From Symbiodinium sp. CCMP2592 (lineage: Eukaryota; Sar; Dinophyceae; Suessiales; Symbiodiniaceae): a stretch of 64,000 nucleotides of DNA. The stretch is taken from NCBI GenBank assembly GCA_905221615.1, contig CAJNDT010006140.1:317908-381907 (forward strand), read 5' to 3'. Positions within the stretch are counted from its first letter, which is position 1, and every line of letters begins with the position of its first letter. Position numbers and translations under genes: made by a program. Below are positions 43,540-53,640 of this stretch, in pieces. The notes beneath the pieces are model-generated. The model had not been told where the DNA came from, did no database searches, and saw only the letters and a program-made list of their open reading frames with translations.

Positions 43540-43680
43540 TAGGGCTCCTTTAAAGGGATCCCATAAGGGATCCTTTAAAGGGGTCGGGTCCTTTAAAAAA
43601 GCGATCCTATAAGGGATCCTTTAAATGGGATCCTTAAGGGCTCCTTTTAGGGATCTTTTCAGGGTTTATAGGGTTTATGG
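43540..43680. repeat. Cluster of GGGATCCTTTAAAGGG palindromic words
   Basis: At least six overlapping variants of AAGGGATCCTTTAAAGGG in 140 bp. The same word occurs in the arms of the composite at 5,978-6,275 and near 7,140, 18,415, 22,630, 24,930 and 27,030. Confidence 0.75.
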
Positions 43681-43876
43681 CGCTGAGGTTTAGGGGATGG
43701 GGTTTAGGGTTTGGGGGTTAGGGTTTAGGGTTTGGGGTGTAGAGTATGTGTTGGCGTTTAGGGTTTAGGTTGCATAGGGCTCAGGGTCTAAGGATTTCAG
43801 GGTTTGTTTCTTCTCAGGGCGAAGGAGTACATCACCTTTCATGATGAATGCTCACCTACTGCTACCAGTCTACTAC

Positions 43877-43966
43877 TACGGTTGATCATATAAATCCTGC
43901 ATTACCCATAATAAGGAATATACCAGAATTCCCATAGTCTAGAGTGGATTTATATCATCAACCGTA
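43877..43966. mobile_element. H6 hairpin element
   Basis: TACGGTTGATCATATAAATCC to GGATTTATATCATCAACCGTA, with TA at both ends. It is about 15 bp shorter than the 23,453 copy in its right half. Confidence 0.87.
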
Positions 43967-44091
43967 CGACTGCAACTGCGGCCCCGGCTCCCGACTTCGA
44001 CGACGACGACAAGGCTGACAGCGAGAGTTTACTGTAGCCAATGCTACCTTATCTTTAATTACTAGAGAAGGTTTAGGGGAGGTTCGTGAGA

Positions 44092-44182
44092 CTTACCTTT
44101 GGTTAGTAGAGAATGGAAGAATGGGGTACAATTATAACTTCTCTGACCACCATTCTTCCATTCCCTACTAACCGAAGGTAAG
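44092..44182. mobile_element. H7-like hairpin element
   Basis: CTTACCTTTGGTTAGTAGAG...GGAAGAATGG to CCATTCTTCCATTCCCTAC...CGAAGGTAAG. The inner arm TTAGTAGAGAATGG resembles H7, but the terminal 10 bp differ, so it is a sub-family or relative. Confidence 0.8.
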
Positions 44183-46566
44183 ATTAACTATTTTGAGTGC
44201 CACTATTGCTACTGCTCCTACTGATTCTGGCATTGGAACTGGGATTGTTCTGGAATGTGCTTCAGGGTTAACAACCCTGGTGCCTTTTGTTGAGGTTGGG
44301 CTTAGGCTTGCGAGCTGAAGTTGCGAGCTTGGGGCTTTCAAGGAAGACAGCTTCTTGGGCAGGGAGAATGAGAATGGGGAGGTCCAGTAAGACTGTGTTT
44401 TTCCCAACTGCACAAACTATTGCCAAGGGTGCTCTTTCGGAAAAAATGAGAGATGACCGTCGCCCCCAGAAAGCTTGCTCACTCAACTAGGAGGCGCACG
44501 AAACTGTTAAACTGTACACCAAAAGCTCTCTAAATTGTAAAGTCTGAAAGCTCATAAAGCCCCTAAACCCTTAAACCTATGGAATAAACTCTAAACCCTC
44601 AACCCTTATATGGCCCTCAATCCTAATTATATAATTAAACCGGTGAAAGGGTGCTGAAAGCTCCCAGGGCCAGGATGAAGATGTGCACGACACGGCGCAC
44701 AGGTCCGGCATTCACCTCTGAGCTCGAAGACGTAGGTTTGAAACAATCTTCGGGGATTACCTAAAGAACCGGGCTTTCCCTAAGGCCACAAGAAAGAGAA
44801 TCCCGGCATTGTTGGAATAATGGGCTATATCGCTTCAAACCTCAAGAGAGACGACAGTGGGGTCCCTACGTACACTTTGAGGTTTCGGGGCTTTGGCTTT
44901 AAGCTCTTCGAGCTCAGGTCTCAGACTTGGGCTGCGGGTTAGAGACCCCAGGCGGCTTACAAGGTGGAGAGGCTTGAAAATTAGGGTTCGGGGTTTACGG
45001 TTCAGGGTTTCTAGTTGTTGGCAGGGGTTGAGAATGAGCACTTCGAAATGCCGCTCTCCACAAGTAGCTCAGGGGCTTCTGGCTTCTGAGGCCCCATGAA
45101 CGGAATTTCAGGGAAAAGGCTACTCTTTGCTGGGCAGTGAGAGTTGGCCAAGAGTGGACACAAACTGGCAAGTGTCTCGTGTCTGCGGTGGTTTTGCGAT
45201 GCTTGGCTGTAGCAAGCTTTCAGACTGCCAAAGCACCTTGCAGAATCCTGACCCTGCACCCCCACGTCCAAGTCTCTGAACGCAGAACCCAAGGCTTTGA
45301 AGCACAATTACATCCAAAACTCCGGACCGTGGACCCAACCGTACTTAAACACATCAATCGCAAAACTCTACGATTCCTACACGCCCAACCCCTAAAATCC
45401 TGAGAGCCGGGGTGCTGCCGGGCCCGCGATATGGAAGGCAAAGATGGGCAAGATGAGGTTGTTCCTACTGCTACGGCACATCGGGCTAAGAGGTTGATAA
45501 GTTCGGCTTGGGGTTTCGTGTCTACGGATGTTCAAGGTCTGGGGTTTCGGGCTTTAGTCATCATAGGAAGTGTATAGCGAAGGACTGAAAGTGTTCAGAC
45601 GTGCACAAGTTGCACGCTTTGAGTTGAACGGTCTCTTCTTGACTCCTCGAAACCCAGGATCTGGAATGCTATGGCAGGAATATACCATGGGTCCAAAGGC
45701 ATAGTCCATTCCAAAACCGCGGCCCAACTTTTCAGGCTCGCCCTCGGCACTGACAGGTACGAGCATTCGATCGCACACTGGCCGACGCCCATGCTAAAGG
45801 TTTCATAACTATACAGCCCCAAATTGTAAATATAAAGGATTGAGGATCAGTTGTATATAAGAGCTTAGAATGGATCCCTTATGAATCGTTTAAGGATTTC
45901 TTACGGGAACCCTGCTTTTGGATTTCGGTACAGGAAGCCCTCAGGAACTTGAGGCAGGCACATGGTCACACATGCGGCAGAGGTGAGGTTCGTCATCTTC
46001 ACAAAGTCTTTGATCATGGCTGCCTTGCTTCGGAGGAAGGAGCGAGCTGTGTAGATTTCGGTGGCTTGGGTTCAGGCTTCAGGGTTCAGGGCCCTTAATA
46101 AAACACCGAGAAATAAAGGACCTCTCATGCCTCTGGACGACAAACTTCAGAAGCCGTGGAGGAGGACGATGTGTCATTGAACATTATGTGTCATTGAGCA
46201 TTCAGGTTTTGACATTATAATTGCAAGATATCACGCTGCACCACGGTGCGAAAAGCAGGAACTAACTGAACCCTCGCAGCACAGCCCAAAGGAATCGAGT
46301 ACGCTTCATCCAGAGCCTCCGGGAGCAAATGCCTGACTTCTGGATCCCTGTCAGCCTCCTTGTAGCTGGTTCACCATAATGCACGGCAAGCCTGTCGAAA
46401 CTTAGCCGCAGCCTGGAACTCCAAAATCCCGTGACATAGGAATTGTTCCTGGGGCCTTGTATTCGGGTGAGGACGTGGGCGTCTGTGAACATTCTCTAAA
46501 ATGCCAAGCTGCCACGAGAAGTCGGAGAAGCGACACGAAGAGGCGCACGGCAAACCGGACTCGCCT
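44183..46566. other. Gene-free stretch
   Basis: ORFs of 60-98 codons overlap on both strands without family signal. Scattered CCCTAAACC words occur near 44,560-44,600. Confidence 0.5.
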
Positions 46567-46677
46567 CCCACCAATACTCCAATAGCCCTTAATTAAGGAT
46601 TATTCCTGAAATCATATTGAGGATCCGACTATAATTTAAGGTATGTTCCCTAATCAAGGGATATTGGAGTCTCTGGG
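46567..46677. mobile_element. H5 hairpin element, left end eroded
   Basis: The right end, GGGATATTGGAGTCTCTGGG, is intact. The left end reads CCCACCAATACTCCAATAGCCC. The interior CTATAATTTAAGGTATGTTCC is as at 7,492. Confidence 0.85.
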
Positions 46678-47344
46678 CTCACCAACCCTGACTAACCAAA
46701 TCCTTCAGAAAGTAACCTCACAGGTTTAGGGCTAACAGGTTCGGGTCTATGTTCGTCGACATGAGCACTTGTCTAAGTTGTGCTGGAGGGCTGCATAAAC
46801 TCTCAGCCGTCGAAGCTTGGTGGTTCAGTCTTGCAGCGTTCCAATAGTCGCAATGGCGCAAAACACGGCCTGACCCAGCAGACTAGCAGCTAAGCAGCAC
46901 TGGTATAGCACCAGCTATCCTGCATCAGAACTCTCCAAACAGTGGCGACCGTACAACATATCTTGTTATCACAGCATCTCCAAAATCTTGAGTCTCAATA
47001 GCCCCTGCATAGCAGAGCGTACAAGCACCTCAAGACCTCAAGCACGTGAAACGATAGTCTGAACGTTAACGAAACTCTGACCCCTCACAAAGTGGCACAC
47101 CCTGAACATCTATAAGTCTTTGAACAATGCGTCGAGTACACCGGCATGCTGATGCTCTTAAGCTTCACTGGAACTCGATATGAGGAGGAGGAGGAGGAGG
47201 AGGAGGAGTGGCCCACAGACGTTACTGCGGCCGGCAACCCACTTCCCCCCAAGCATCTCCGAGCGGCTCCGTAATCGTCATAGCCGCTCTCCGCGAGGGG
47301 TTCGAGAGGGCGTGTATCTAATGCAGCCAAGTTTCACATAAGAA
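46678..47344. other. Gene-free stretch with GGA microsatellite
   Basis: A (GAG)n run is at 47,182-47,209. Nothing else is evident up to the start of the tandem array. Confidence 0.6.
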
Positions 47345-50300
47345 GAGGAGCGAAAGACCTGTGGGAGGCAGATATCGACAACAACCCAAACCCCCAATCT
47401 CGAGACGGGGGTCTGGGATTGTGGCCGAAACCCTGCACAGGCATGGAAGGCGAAAGACCGAGGGAGGTGCAGAAGATGGCCGCAAGCCAGACCCCCAATC
47501 TCGGAGCGAGACGGGGGGTCTGGGATTGCAGCCAGAAAACAGCAAAAGACCTGCGGGAGGTGCGGATATGACAACAACCCAGATCCCCAATCCCGGAGCG
47601 AGACGGAAGGTCTGGGATTGCCGCAAGAACCCTGCACGGGCATGGAAGGACAAAGACCTGCGAAATGGGCGGAAGATCGCAACAAGCCAGACCCCCAATC
47701 TCGGAGCGAGACGGGGGTCTGGGATAGCAGCGCGAAAACCCGGCACGAGGCACGGAAAGCGAAAGACCTACGCGGGGTGCGGACATGACAGCTACCCAGA
47801 CCTCCAATCTCGGAGCGAGACGGTGGTTCTGGGAATGCCGCAAGAACCCGGCACGGGCATGGAAAGCGAAGGACCTACGGGAGGGGCGGAAGATGGCAAC
47901 AAGCCAGACGACGCCCTGGATAGCAACACGAAAACCCTGCACGAGGCATGGAAGGCGAAAGACCTACGGCAGGGGTGGAAGAAGGCAACAAGCCAGACCT
48001 CCAATCTCGGAACCAGACGGGGGGTCTGGGATTGCAGTGCGAAAACCCTGCACGAGGCATGGAAGGCGAAAGACCTACGGGAGGGGTTGAAGAAGGCAAC
48101 AAGCCAGACCCCCAATCTCGGAACGAGACGGGGGGTCTGGGATTGCAGCATGGAAAGCGAAAGACCTACGGGAGGCGTGGAAGAAGGCAACAAGCCAGAC
48201 GGAACGAGACGGGGGGTCTGGGATTGCTGCACGAAAACCCTGCACGAGGCATGGAAGGCGAAAGACCTACGGGAGGCGTGGAAGAAGGCAACAAGCCAGA
48301 CCCCCAATCTCGGAACGAGACGGGGGGTCTGGTTGCAGCACGAAACCCCTGCACGAGGCATGGAAGGCGAAAGACCTGCGGGAGGCGTGGAAGAAGGCAA
48401 CAAGCCAGACCCCCAATCTCGGAACGAGACGGGGGGCTGGGATTGCAGCACGAAAACCTTGCACGAGGCATGGAAAGCGAAAGACCTACGGGAGGCGTGG
48501 AAGAAGGCAACAAGCCAGACCCCCAATCTCGGAGCGAGACGAGTGGTCTGGGATTGCAGCACGAAAACCCTGCACGAGGCATGGAAAGCGAAAGACCTAC
48601 GGGAGGCGTGGAAGAAAGCAACAAGCCAGACCCCCAATCTCGGAACGAGACAGGGCTTTGGGATTGCAGCACGAAAACCCTGCACGAGGCATGGAAGGCG
48701 AAAGAGCTGTGGGAGGCGTGGAAGGAGGCAACAAGCCAGACCCCCAATCTCGGAACGCGACGGGGGGTCTGGTTGCAGACCTGCGGGAGGCGTGGAAGAA
48801 GGCAACAAGCCAGACCCCCAATCTCGGAACGAGACGGGGGGTCTGGGATTGCAGCACGAAAACCTTGCACGAGGCATGGAAAGCGAAAGACCTACGGGAG
48901 GCGTGGAAGAAGGCAACAAGCCAGACCCCCAAGGGGTATGGGATTGCAGCACGAAAACCTTGCACGAGGCATGGAAAGCGAAAGACCACCCCCGGGGTCT
49001 GGGATTGCAGCACGAAAACCTTGCACGAGGCATGGAAAGCGAAAGACCTACGGGAGGCGTGGAAGAAGGCAACAAGCCAGACCCCCAATCTCGGAACGAG
49101 ACGGGGGGTCTGGGATTGCAGCACCAAAACCTTGCACGAGGCATGGAAAGCGAAAGACCTACGGGAGGCGTGGAAGAAGGCAACAAGCCAGACCCCCAAT
49201 CTCGGAACGAGACGGGGGGTCTGGGATTGCAGCACGAAAACCTGGCACGAGGCATGGAAAGCGAAAGACCTACGGGAGGCGTGGAAGAAGGCAACAAGCC
49301 AGACCCCCAATCTCGGAGCGAGACGGCGAGACGAGTGGTCTGGGATTGCAGCACGAAAACCCTGCACGAGGCATGGAAGGCGAAAGACCTTCGGGAGGCG
49401 TGGAAGAAGGCAACAAGCCAGACCCCCAATCTCGGAACGACACAACGCTTTGGGATTGCAGCACGAAAACCCTGCACGAGGCATGGGAGGCGAAAGACCT
49501 ACGGGAGGCGTGGAAGAAGGCAACAAGCCAGACCCCCAATCTCGGAACGACACAACGCTTTGGGATTGCAGCACGAAAACCCTGCACGAGGCATGGAAGG
49601 CGAAAGACCTGCGGGAGGCGTGGAAGGAGGCAACAATCCAGACCCCCAATCTCGGAACGAGACGGGGGGTCTGGGATTGCAGCACGAAGCCCCTGCACGA
49701 GGCATGGAAGGCGAAAGACCTGCGGGAGGCGTGGAAGAAGGCAACAAGCCAGACCCCCAATCTCGGAACGAGACGGGGGGTCTGGGATTGCAGCACGAAA
49801 ACCTTGCACGAGGCATGGAAAGCGAAAGACGTACGGGAGGCGTGGAAGAAGGCAACAAGCCAGACCCCCAATCTCGGAACGAGACGGGGGGTCTGGGATT
49901 GCAGCACGAAAACCTTGCACGAGGCATGGAAAGCGAAAGACCTGCGGGAAGCGTGGAAGAAGGCAACAAGCCAGACCCCCGGGGTCTGGGATTGCAGCAC
50001 GAAAACCCTGCACGAGGCATGGAAGGCGAAAGAGCTGTGGGAGGCGTGGAAGGAGGCAACAAGCCAGACCCCCAATCTCGGAACGAGACGGGGGGTCTGG
50101 TTGCAGCACGAAACCCCTGCACGAGGCATGGAAGGCGAAAGACCTGCGGGAGGCGTGGAAGAAGGCAACAAGCCAGACCCCCAATCTCGGAACGAGACGG
50201 GGGGTCTGGGATTGCAGCACGAAAACCTTGCACGAGGCATGGAAAGCGAAAGACCTACGGGAGGCGTGGAAGAAGGCAACAAGCCAGACCCCCAATCTCG

Positions 50301-51625
50301 GAACGAGACGGGGGGTCTGGGATTGCAGCACGAAAACCTTGCACGAGGCATGGAAAGCGAAAGACCTACGGGAGGCGTGGAAGAAGGCAACAAGCCAGAC
50401 CCCCGGGAGTCTGGGATTGCAGCACGAAAACCTTGCACGAGGCATGGAAAGCGAAAGACCTACGGGAGGCGTGGAAGAAGGCAACAAGCCAGACCCCCAA
50501 TCTCGGAACGAGACGGGGGGTCTGGGATTGCAGCACGAAAACCTTGCACGAGGCATGGAAAGCGAAAGACCTACGGGAGGCGTGGAAGAAGGCAACAAGC
50601 CAGACCCCCAATCTCGGAACGAGACGGGGGGTCTGGGATTGCAGCACGAAAACCTTGCACGAGGCATGGAAAGCGAAAGACCTACGGGAGGCGTGGAAGA
50701 AGGCAACAAGCCAGACCCCCAATCTCGGAACGAGACGGGGGGTCTGGGATTGCAGCACGAAAACCCTGCACGAGGCATGGAAGGCGAAAGACCTACGGGA
50801 GGCGTGGAAGAAGGCAACAAGCCAGACCCCCAATCTCGGAACGACACAACGCTTTGGGATTGCAGCACGAAAACCCTGCACGAGGCATGGAAGGCGAAAG
50901 ACCTACGGGAGGCGTGGAAGAAGGCAACAAGCCAGACCCCCAATCTCGGAACGAGACAACGCTTTGGGATTGCAGCACGAAAACCCTGCACGAGGCATGG
51001 AAGGCGAAAGACCTGCGGGAGGCGTGGAAGGAGGCAACAAGCCAGACCCCCAATCTCGGAACGAGACGGGGGGTCTGGGATTGCAGCACGAAACCCCTGC
51101 ACGAGGCATGGAAGGTGAAAGACCTGCGGGAGGCGTGGAAGAAGGCAACAAGCCAGACCCCCAATCTCGGAACGAGACGGGGGGTCTGGGATTGCAGCAC
51201 GAAAACCTTGCACGAGGCATGGAAAGCGAAAGACCTACGGGAGGCGTGGAAGAAGGCAACAAGCCAGACCCCCAATCTCGGAACGAGACGGGGGGTCTGG
51301 GATTGCAGCACGAAAACCTTGCACGAGGCATGGAAAGCGAAAGACCTGCGGGAAGCGTGGAAGAACAGCACGAAAACCTTGCACGAGGCATGGAAAGCGA
51401 AAGACCTACGGGAGGCGTGGAAGAAGGCAACAAGCCAGACCCCCAATCTCGGAACGAGACGGGGGGTCTGGGATTGCAGCACGAAAACCTTGCACGAGGC
51501 ATGGAAGGCGAAAGACCTACGGCAACAAGACAGACCCCCAATCTCGGAACGAGACGGGGGGTCTGGGATTGCAGCACGAAAACCTTGCACGAGGCATGGA
51601 AAGCGAAAGACCTCCGGGAGGAGTA
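47345..51625. repeat. 111-bp tandem array, about 38 units, open in all six frames
   Basis: The unit is 111 bp (37 codons), measured from CAGCACGAAAACC at 50,531 to its next occurrence at 50,642. Landmarks in order are CAGCACGAAAACC, CACGAGGCATGGAAAGCG, AAAGACCTACGGGAGGCGTG, GAAGAAGGCAACAAGCC, AGACCCCCAATCTCGGAACG and GACGGGGGGTCTGGG. The first 600 bp are the most diverged; from about 47,950 rightwards the units are very similar. Variants include a 110-bp form with ACAACGCTTTGGG and several shortened units. Forward and reverse frames are all open for hundreds of codons. Each unit contains a hairpin formed by CCAGACCCCCAATCTC and GAGACGGGGGGTCTGG. Whether the array is transcribed is unknown. 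Confidence 0.97.
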
Positions 51626-51626
51626 A
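47361..51626 (+). CDS. 1,421-codon ORF through the 111-bp array, probably not a gene
   Basis: The longest open frame in the window starts at an ATG in the left edge of the array and ends just after its last unit. Its product is only the 37-residue repeat, but it changes between the three possible repeat peptides (cores GLQHENLARGMESERP, KTLHEAWKAKDLREAWK and CTRHGKRKTYGRRGRRQQ) wherever a unit has lost a number of bases not divisible by three. Comparable ORFs exist in the other two forward frames (1,056 and 1,000 codons) and in reverse frames (up to 647 codons). A protein under selection would keep one frame, so I consider this a by-product of a stop-free repeat. Translation cannot be excluded from sequence alone. 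Confidence 0.12.
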   Translation: MGGRYRQQPKPPISRRGSGIVAETLHRHGRRKTEGGAEDGRKPDPQSRSETGGLGLQPENSKRPAGGADMTTTQIPNPGARRKVWDCRKNPARAWKDKDLRNGRKIATSQTPNLGARRGSGIAARKPGTRHGKRKTYAGCGHDSYPDLQSRSETVVLGMPQEPGTGMESEGPTGGAEDGNKPDDALDSNTKTLHEAWKAKDLRQGWKKATSQTSNLGTRRGVWDCSAKTLHEAWKAKDLREGLKKATSQTPNLGTRRGVWDCSMESERPTGGVEEGNKPDGTRRGVWDCCTKTLHEAWKAKDLREAWKKATSQTPNLGTRRGVWLQHETPARGMEGERPAGGVEEGNKPDPQSRNETGGWDCSTKTLHEAWKAKDLREAWKKATSQTPNLGARRVVWDCSTKTLHEAWKAKDLREAWKKATSQTPNLGTRQGFGIAARKPCTRHGRRKSCGRRGRRQQARPPISERDGGSGCRPAGGVEEGNKPDPQSRNETGGLGLQHENLARGMESERPTGGVEEGNKPDPQGVWDCSTKTLHEAWKAKDHPRGLGLQHENLARGMESERPTGGVEEGNKPDPQSRNETGGLGLQHQNLARGMESERPTGGVEEGNKPDPQSRNETGGLGLQHENLARGMESERPTGGVEEGNKPDPQSRSETARRVVWDCSTKTLHEAWKAKDLREAWKKATSQTPNLGTTQRFGIAARKPCTRHGRRKTYGRRGRRQQARPPISERHNALGLQHENPARGMEGERPAGGVEGGNNPDPQSRNETGGLGLQHEAPARGMEGERPAGGVEEGNKPDPQSRNETGGLGLQHENLARGMESERRTGGVEEGNKPDPQSRNETGGLGLQHENLARGMESERPAGSVEEGNKPDPRGLGLQHENPARGMEGERAVGGVEGGNKPDPQSRNETGGLVAARNPCTRHGRRKTCGRRGRRQQARPPISERDGGSGIAARKPCTRHGKRKTYGRRGRRQQARPPISERDGGSGIAARKPCTRHGKRKTYGRRGRRQQARPPGVWDCSTKTLHEAWKAKDLREAWKKATSQTPNLGTRRGVWDCSTKTLHEAWKAKDLREAWKKATSQTPNLGTRRGVWDCSTKTLHEAWKAKDLREAWKKATSQTPNLGTRRGVWDCSTKTLHEAWKAKDLREAWKKATSQTPNLGTTQRFGIAARKPCTRHGRRKTYGRRGRRQQARPPISERDNALGLQHENPARGMEGERPAGGVEGGNKPDPQSRNETGGLGLQHETPARGMEGERPAGGVEEGNKPDPQSRNETGGLGLQHENLARGMESERPTGGVEEGNKPDPQSRNETGGLGLQHENLARGMESERPAGSVEEQHENLARGMESERPTGGVEEGNKPDPQSRNETGGLGLQHENLARGMEGERPTATRQTPNLGTRRGVWDCSTKTLHEAWKAKDLREE

Positions 51627-52453
51627 GCGCCTTTGGGAAGAGAAAAAAGGAAAAGAGTAGGCCAGGCACTGTCGCCCTGACGGGAGGAATACGGGCGAGG
51701 AGGGGGGTGCTCATCGGCGCAAAAAGCCGCCTTAGTGCCGCCCCCGGTGTCCCCCCACCTCGGCAAGACCCCGTAAATCCTCTCACGACCCGTCAGAACC
51801 GGGGGGGAACTCGATATGAAAGAGAGGAAAAAGGCCAAATAGGCAACTATGCAAGTTCCCTCTAATGCTTAACATACTACGCACCAGCACCTTCAATGAC
51901 TTCATGCCCAACCCTATTATAACCTAAAACCCTTAACGTGTGACCTTTAACATCCCAGAACCCCTATAAACACTTAAGATCCCAACTGTGCAAATTGGGG
52001 AGAAACATAGTAACATCTATTCCAAGGCCTCTTGGCTGCTATGTGCTTCGGCAACAGCGCTTCCACTGAAACCACTGTGACCTTGGTGTGATCATACGGA
52101 GTAGAGTAGGGATTTACAGGCTTCTGGATAACGTTCTGGATAACCTATGTACTTTGATGGGTGCGTTCCATAACACGAAAGAGGGGAACAAAACAAGGAA
52201 GCACGTTTAAGGGTCAGCCGACGCATGGAAGTCAGAGTCCAGGGCGGGTTTAGGATTTATAGGATGGCCGTACGCTTCCGAGACGTATGTTTTTCCTGTC
52301 CTTCTCCCTGCTGTTCTACAGCTTCCTCCTCGCAATACAAAAAACAGTTGTTCCAAACCCCCACACATGAAGAAGACTACGTAACTACTTCGACCCCTAC
52401 ACGTTCAGGGTCTGGGACTTCACTTTCTCTCCGCAAAGCCTGACGTGACGCAA
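51626..52453. other. Gene-free stretch between array and LAGLIDADG gene
   Basis: The array ends in a G/A-rich segment (GAAGAGAAAAAAGGAAAAGAG near 51,640). After that I see nothing notable up to the stop codon of the minus-strand gene at 52,454. Confidence 0.55.
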
Positions 52454-53640
52454 TCATCGAAGCAGCCTTTTGATTAGTCTTGGTCCTCCTCGCATTCTAG
52501 GCTTCATGGTTGGAGCTACGTCTTCAAACGGTTGAGGAGATATATGTTTGCATCCGACTTGGGTTTTAGAGTTTTGGTATCTTCTGGCAACTTGAGGTTT
52601 TCTAAGCTTGCCTTGGGGTTTAATGCCAATGAAGCTATGCAAATCAGACATCATCTGACCATTGTCCGGGGCATGACCCACATTGAACATTGCAAAGACT
52701 CTCGACCTGGCAATGTGAAAACCCATTTGCGGCAACAATGGCAAAATCCCTGTTGAGATTATATTGTATTTGATTCGTCTAGCCTGCAAAAGACAAGACG
52801 CTGTATTCAGGTGCTGCTGACTTTTCGCACCGCAATCCATGTTCACATAATGTGCACACAAGTCGTGCGGACCTTCCCAACAAATGTCGTGCAAATATTC
52901 AATACCACGACAGTAGTCGAGCAACTGCGCATTTTCCTTCAGCGCCTTGAGCAGCGCGTGCTCAGACTGTAATGCCTCCAGCTTTCTCAGTATCGCTTCG
53001 GCCATGTGAAGCTCTTGGCATCTGACCATCTTTCTGGTTTGTTCCCGCAGGGCGGCTATCGTTTTCGCCCTGTGCCTACCGGAAGCATCTAAGCTCTTTC
53101 CATACATTTGGTTCCCAGTGAGGCAAGCCAATTCCGCATTGACTTGCAACGCGTTCTCCGGCGTCAGACCCAAAGCCAGCTCTGCCGGCTTCGCTTTGCA
53201 CAGCAGTCCAGCTTGCAACATGCACTGAAGCACCTGCTTGCAATCGAGCAAGTTGGTAACCAACAACCGACGCAGGCACGGCATACGCCTGGACCAGCTC
53301 ACAGTAGCATCTACGCCGATACTCTCAGCCAAAAAATCACGGAGACAATTCAACACTGTGGGGTGTTTCTGATCCATGCGCAGAGACAGGGAGGACCCTG
53401 CTTTTGGCTGCGCGATGTGGCCCTCGGCATCAAAGAAGCCGGCACAGTACTCCCAACTGCACGGCCTTGCGACTGCTGAATCGTATTCCTTCAGCACTTT
53501 CAGCTCGGCTTTGCAGCGCTCTCTGTGGGGCAGTGTTTCTGGCCATTCGGCCGCCAGTAAAAGCTGTTTCCGTTTGGTGATGCTGTATGTGGCCACGAGC
53601 GAGGCCGCCCTCCTGGCCGACTGGCCGAATACACCACCGC
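52454..53640 (-). CDS. LAGLIDADG-type endonuclease-like protein, C-terminal half
   Basis: This is the second half of a two-motif LAGLIDADG protein. It is read in the open frame that ends with a stop at 52,454; that frame is open back to 53,899, but only the part after about 53,640 looks homologous. The second LAGLIDADG helix, YCAGFFDAEG, is at about 53,449-53,420 and keeps the acidic residues expected in active enzymes. It follows a SITKRKQLLLAAEWPE segment and is followed by about 130 residues of LAGLIDADG-like fold. A charged, heptad-rich coiled-coil stretch (about 53,045-52,880) and a basic tail come next. Two-motif LAGLIDADG proteins act as monomeric homing endonucleases or RNA maturases; which applies here is unknown. 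The gene has no visible intron. The last ~130 residues may be read-through into non-homologous sequence. Confidence 0.75.

Noticed and set aside
47345..51625. CRISPR array
   Set aside because: Units are contiguous 111-bp copies without unique spacers between short repeats, and the context is eukaryotic.
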